Source: Candidatus Poseidoniaceae archaeon
Lineage (GTDB): Archaea; Thermoplasmatota; Poseidoniia; Poseidoniales; Poseidoniaceae
Assembly: GCA_030747695.1 (NCBI GenBank)
Contig: JASLKG010000002.1
Span: 101,502-165,501 of the forward strand
Length of the DNA: 64,000 nt
Direction of reading: 5' to 3'
The position numbers and the translations under genes are program-made. The stretch's first letter is position 1. Each line of letters begins with the position of its first letter. The notes beneath the pieces were generated by a model that had not been told where the DNA came from, ran no database searches, and worked only from the letters and a program-made list of their open reading frames with translations. Of the stretch, positions 62,924 to 64,000 are shown piece by piece.

Positions 62924-64000
62924 ATGAGTGATATGGAAGAAAAAATGGCAGAGTACTTCGATTTTGAAGGAAATGAAACAGATATGAAAACTGAAGTTAT
63001 AGCAGGTGTGACAACTTTCTTGGCTACGATGTATATTATCATCGTAAACCCACAGATGCTATCGACTTGTATAGAAGGTGTAGTGTGCACAGGATTAGAT
63101 CAAAATCAACTTGTAACTGCTACCGTTCTAGTTGGAGCCTTTAGCAGCATAATGATGGGTGTTTGGGCAAAGAACCCGTACATAATGGCACCAGGCATGG
63201 GCCTTAACGCGTTCTTTGTGTGGACTGTAGTGATAAGTGGAACGAGTGCACAGGTTGCACTTGGAGCAGTATTCCTTTCTGGAATAATTTTCATCATCCT
63301 ATCAGTGCTAAACATCCGAACTGAAATCGTCAAAGCGGTACCTGCTTCAATGCGTAATGCAGTAGCTGCAGGAATTGGTTTGTTCATAGCATTCATAGGA
63401 TTGCAGGACTCTGGTTTCATCGTCGATAATGGTGCGACCCTAGTTGGGCAAGGTCAAGTATTTGGCAGTGGAGACACACTACAGGATTACCTGAATGGAA
63501 CTGACATGGGGATATTCCTATTCATGGCAGGATTAATTCTGTGCACCTTATTACTAAAGAGAGGAGTAAAAGCTGCAATGATAATCACGATTGCAACAAT
63601 CACTGTATTGTCAGTATTCCTATCCAGTATTGACATTATTCAGGAAGGAACTGCAGCATACGCAGTTATGCCCGATAGCATTACAGCAGACCCGGATTTC
63701 GGACTAATTTGGCAATTGGACATCGTAGGAGCACTTGCATTGAGTGCTTTACCAGTGGTCTTTACATTCCTGTTTACAGATATGTTTGATTCGATTTCTA
63801 CATTCGTAGGAGTATCTGAAGTAGCAGGGTTGAAAGATGAAGATGGTGAGCCACGAAATATCAAAGAAAGTTTGATCGTTGATGGTATCTCTACAACAAT
63901 TTCAGGACTATTCGGTTCTAGCAGTGGAACAACATACATTGAATCTGCTGCCGGTGTTGAACAAGGTGGAAGAAGTGGTATGACTGCTGTTGTAGCAGGT
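62924..64000 (+). CDS. Purine/nucleobase permease, AzgA family, cut by window end
   Basis: This is an open frame of 359 codons running off the right edge and missing from the ORF track. The ATG at 62924 follows AGGAGATG by 7 bases. It matches the AzgA/PbuG branch of the NCS2 superfamily: VIAGVTTFLATMYIIIVNP, GMGLNAFFVW, TFLFTDMFDSISTFVG and SSSGTTYIESAAGVEQGGR. It has many membrane spans. It probably imports adenine, guanine or hypoxanthine and pairs with apt upstream. A full protein would be about 430-500 residues. Confidence 0.93.
   Translation, partial: MSDMEEKMAEYFDFEGNETDMKTEVIAGVTTFLATMYIIIVNPQMLSTCIEGVVCTGLDQNQLVTATVLVGAFSSIMMGVWAKNPYIMAPGMGLNAFFVWTVVISGTSAQVALGAVFLSGIIFIILSVLNIRTEIVKAVPASMRNAVAAGIGLFIAFIGLQDSGFIVDNGATLVGQGQVFGSGDTLQDYLNGTDMGIFLFMAGLILCTLLLKRGVKAAMIITIATITVLSVFLSSIDIIQEGTAAYAVMPDSITADPDFGLIWQLDIVGALALSALPVVFTFLFTDMFDSISTFVGVSEVAGLKDEDGEPRNIKESLIVDGISTTISGLFGSSSGTTYIESAAGVEQGGRSGMTAVVAG

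Overview
The window is AT-rich, gene-dense archaeal DNA. It fits best with a marine planktonic Thermoplasmatota archaeon of the Marine Group II type (Ca. Poseidoniales). That placement is an inference from gene content, not from a marker phylogeny. Information-processing genes are archaeal: aRF1, aIF2-beta, class I lysyl-tRNA synthetase, aTrm56, an XPD/Rad3-type helicase, a NOG1-like GTPase, archaeal-type UMP kinase and a GfcR-like PRTase regulator. Much of the metabolism is of a kind more often seen in bacteria: a branched-chain/2-oxoacid dehydrogenase complex with LipA and LipB, class Ia ribonucleotide reductase, GdhA-type glutamate dehydrogenase, a biotin-dependent acyl-CoA carboxylase, and FolB/FolP. 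Giant secreted surface proteins are also typical of this group. Start signals are mixed: many genes have a GGAGG/GAGGTG Shine-Dalgarno site, several start with TTG, and others show no such site.

Layout. 1-1.3 kb: end of an acyl-CoA carboxylase operon (carboxyltransferase, a tiny accessory subunit, biotin carrier, a Cys/His protein). 1.4-3.8 kb: glutamate dehydrogenase, a TerB-like protein, and a regulator with two apparent ribbon-helix-helix units behind an operator-like palindrome. 3.8-4.1 kb: the only gene-poor stretch over 300 bp, dense in inverted repeats. 4.1-6.6 kb: XPD-like helicase and a small Hsp20-like protein. 6.6-20.8 kb: three large minus-strand surface proteins (2,963, 961 and 739 residues), with short GC hairpins at their borders. 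20.9 kb: tRNA-Leu(UAA). 21-27.7 kb: pteridine-reductase-like SDR, then lipA with the E1-alpha, E1-beta, E2 and E3 genes. 27.7-31.2 kb: nrdB-nrdA on the minus strand. 31.4-37 kb: a tightly packed plus-strand run (dut, lipB, aminotransferase, ubiX, M28 peptidase, parvulin, folB, Cys-rich protein). 37-42 kb: argS, aRF1, pyrH, DUF2116-like and NOG1-like genes. 42.2-44 kb: a barrel-like protein, pterin carbinolamine dehydratase, a thioredoxin-like [2Fe-2S] protein and a nitroreductase. 44-47.9 kb: aIF2-beta, GfcR-like, lysS and a zinc-ribbon protein. 47.9-53.9 kb: carA/carB, trm56 and a membrane protein. 53.9-64 kb: folP, TraB-like, LemA, TSUP, thiolase, GIDE-like, thioesterase, YjbQ, a membrane protein, an NAD-kinase-like protein, apt and a truncated purine permease.

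How they fit together. LipB and LipA would build lipoate on the E2 protein encoded beside lipA, which feeds acyl-CoA production from 2-oxoacids. Thiolase and the carboxylase suggest acyl-CoA turnover. RNR and dUTPase supply DNA precursors from a shared divergent region holding an 18-bp palindrome. Four separate loci (SDR, FolB, carbinolamine dehydratase, FolP) point to pterin/folate metabolism. Apt followed by an AzgA-type permease looks like purine salvage. I found no CRISPR array, transposon, prophage or recognisable defence system.
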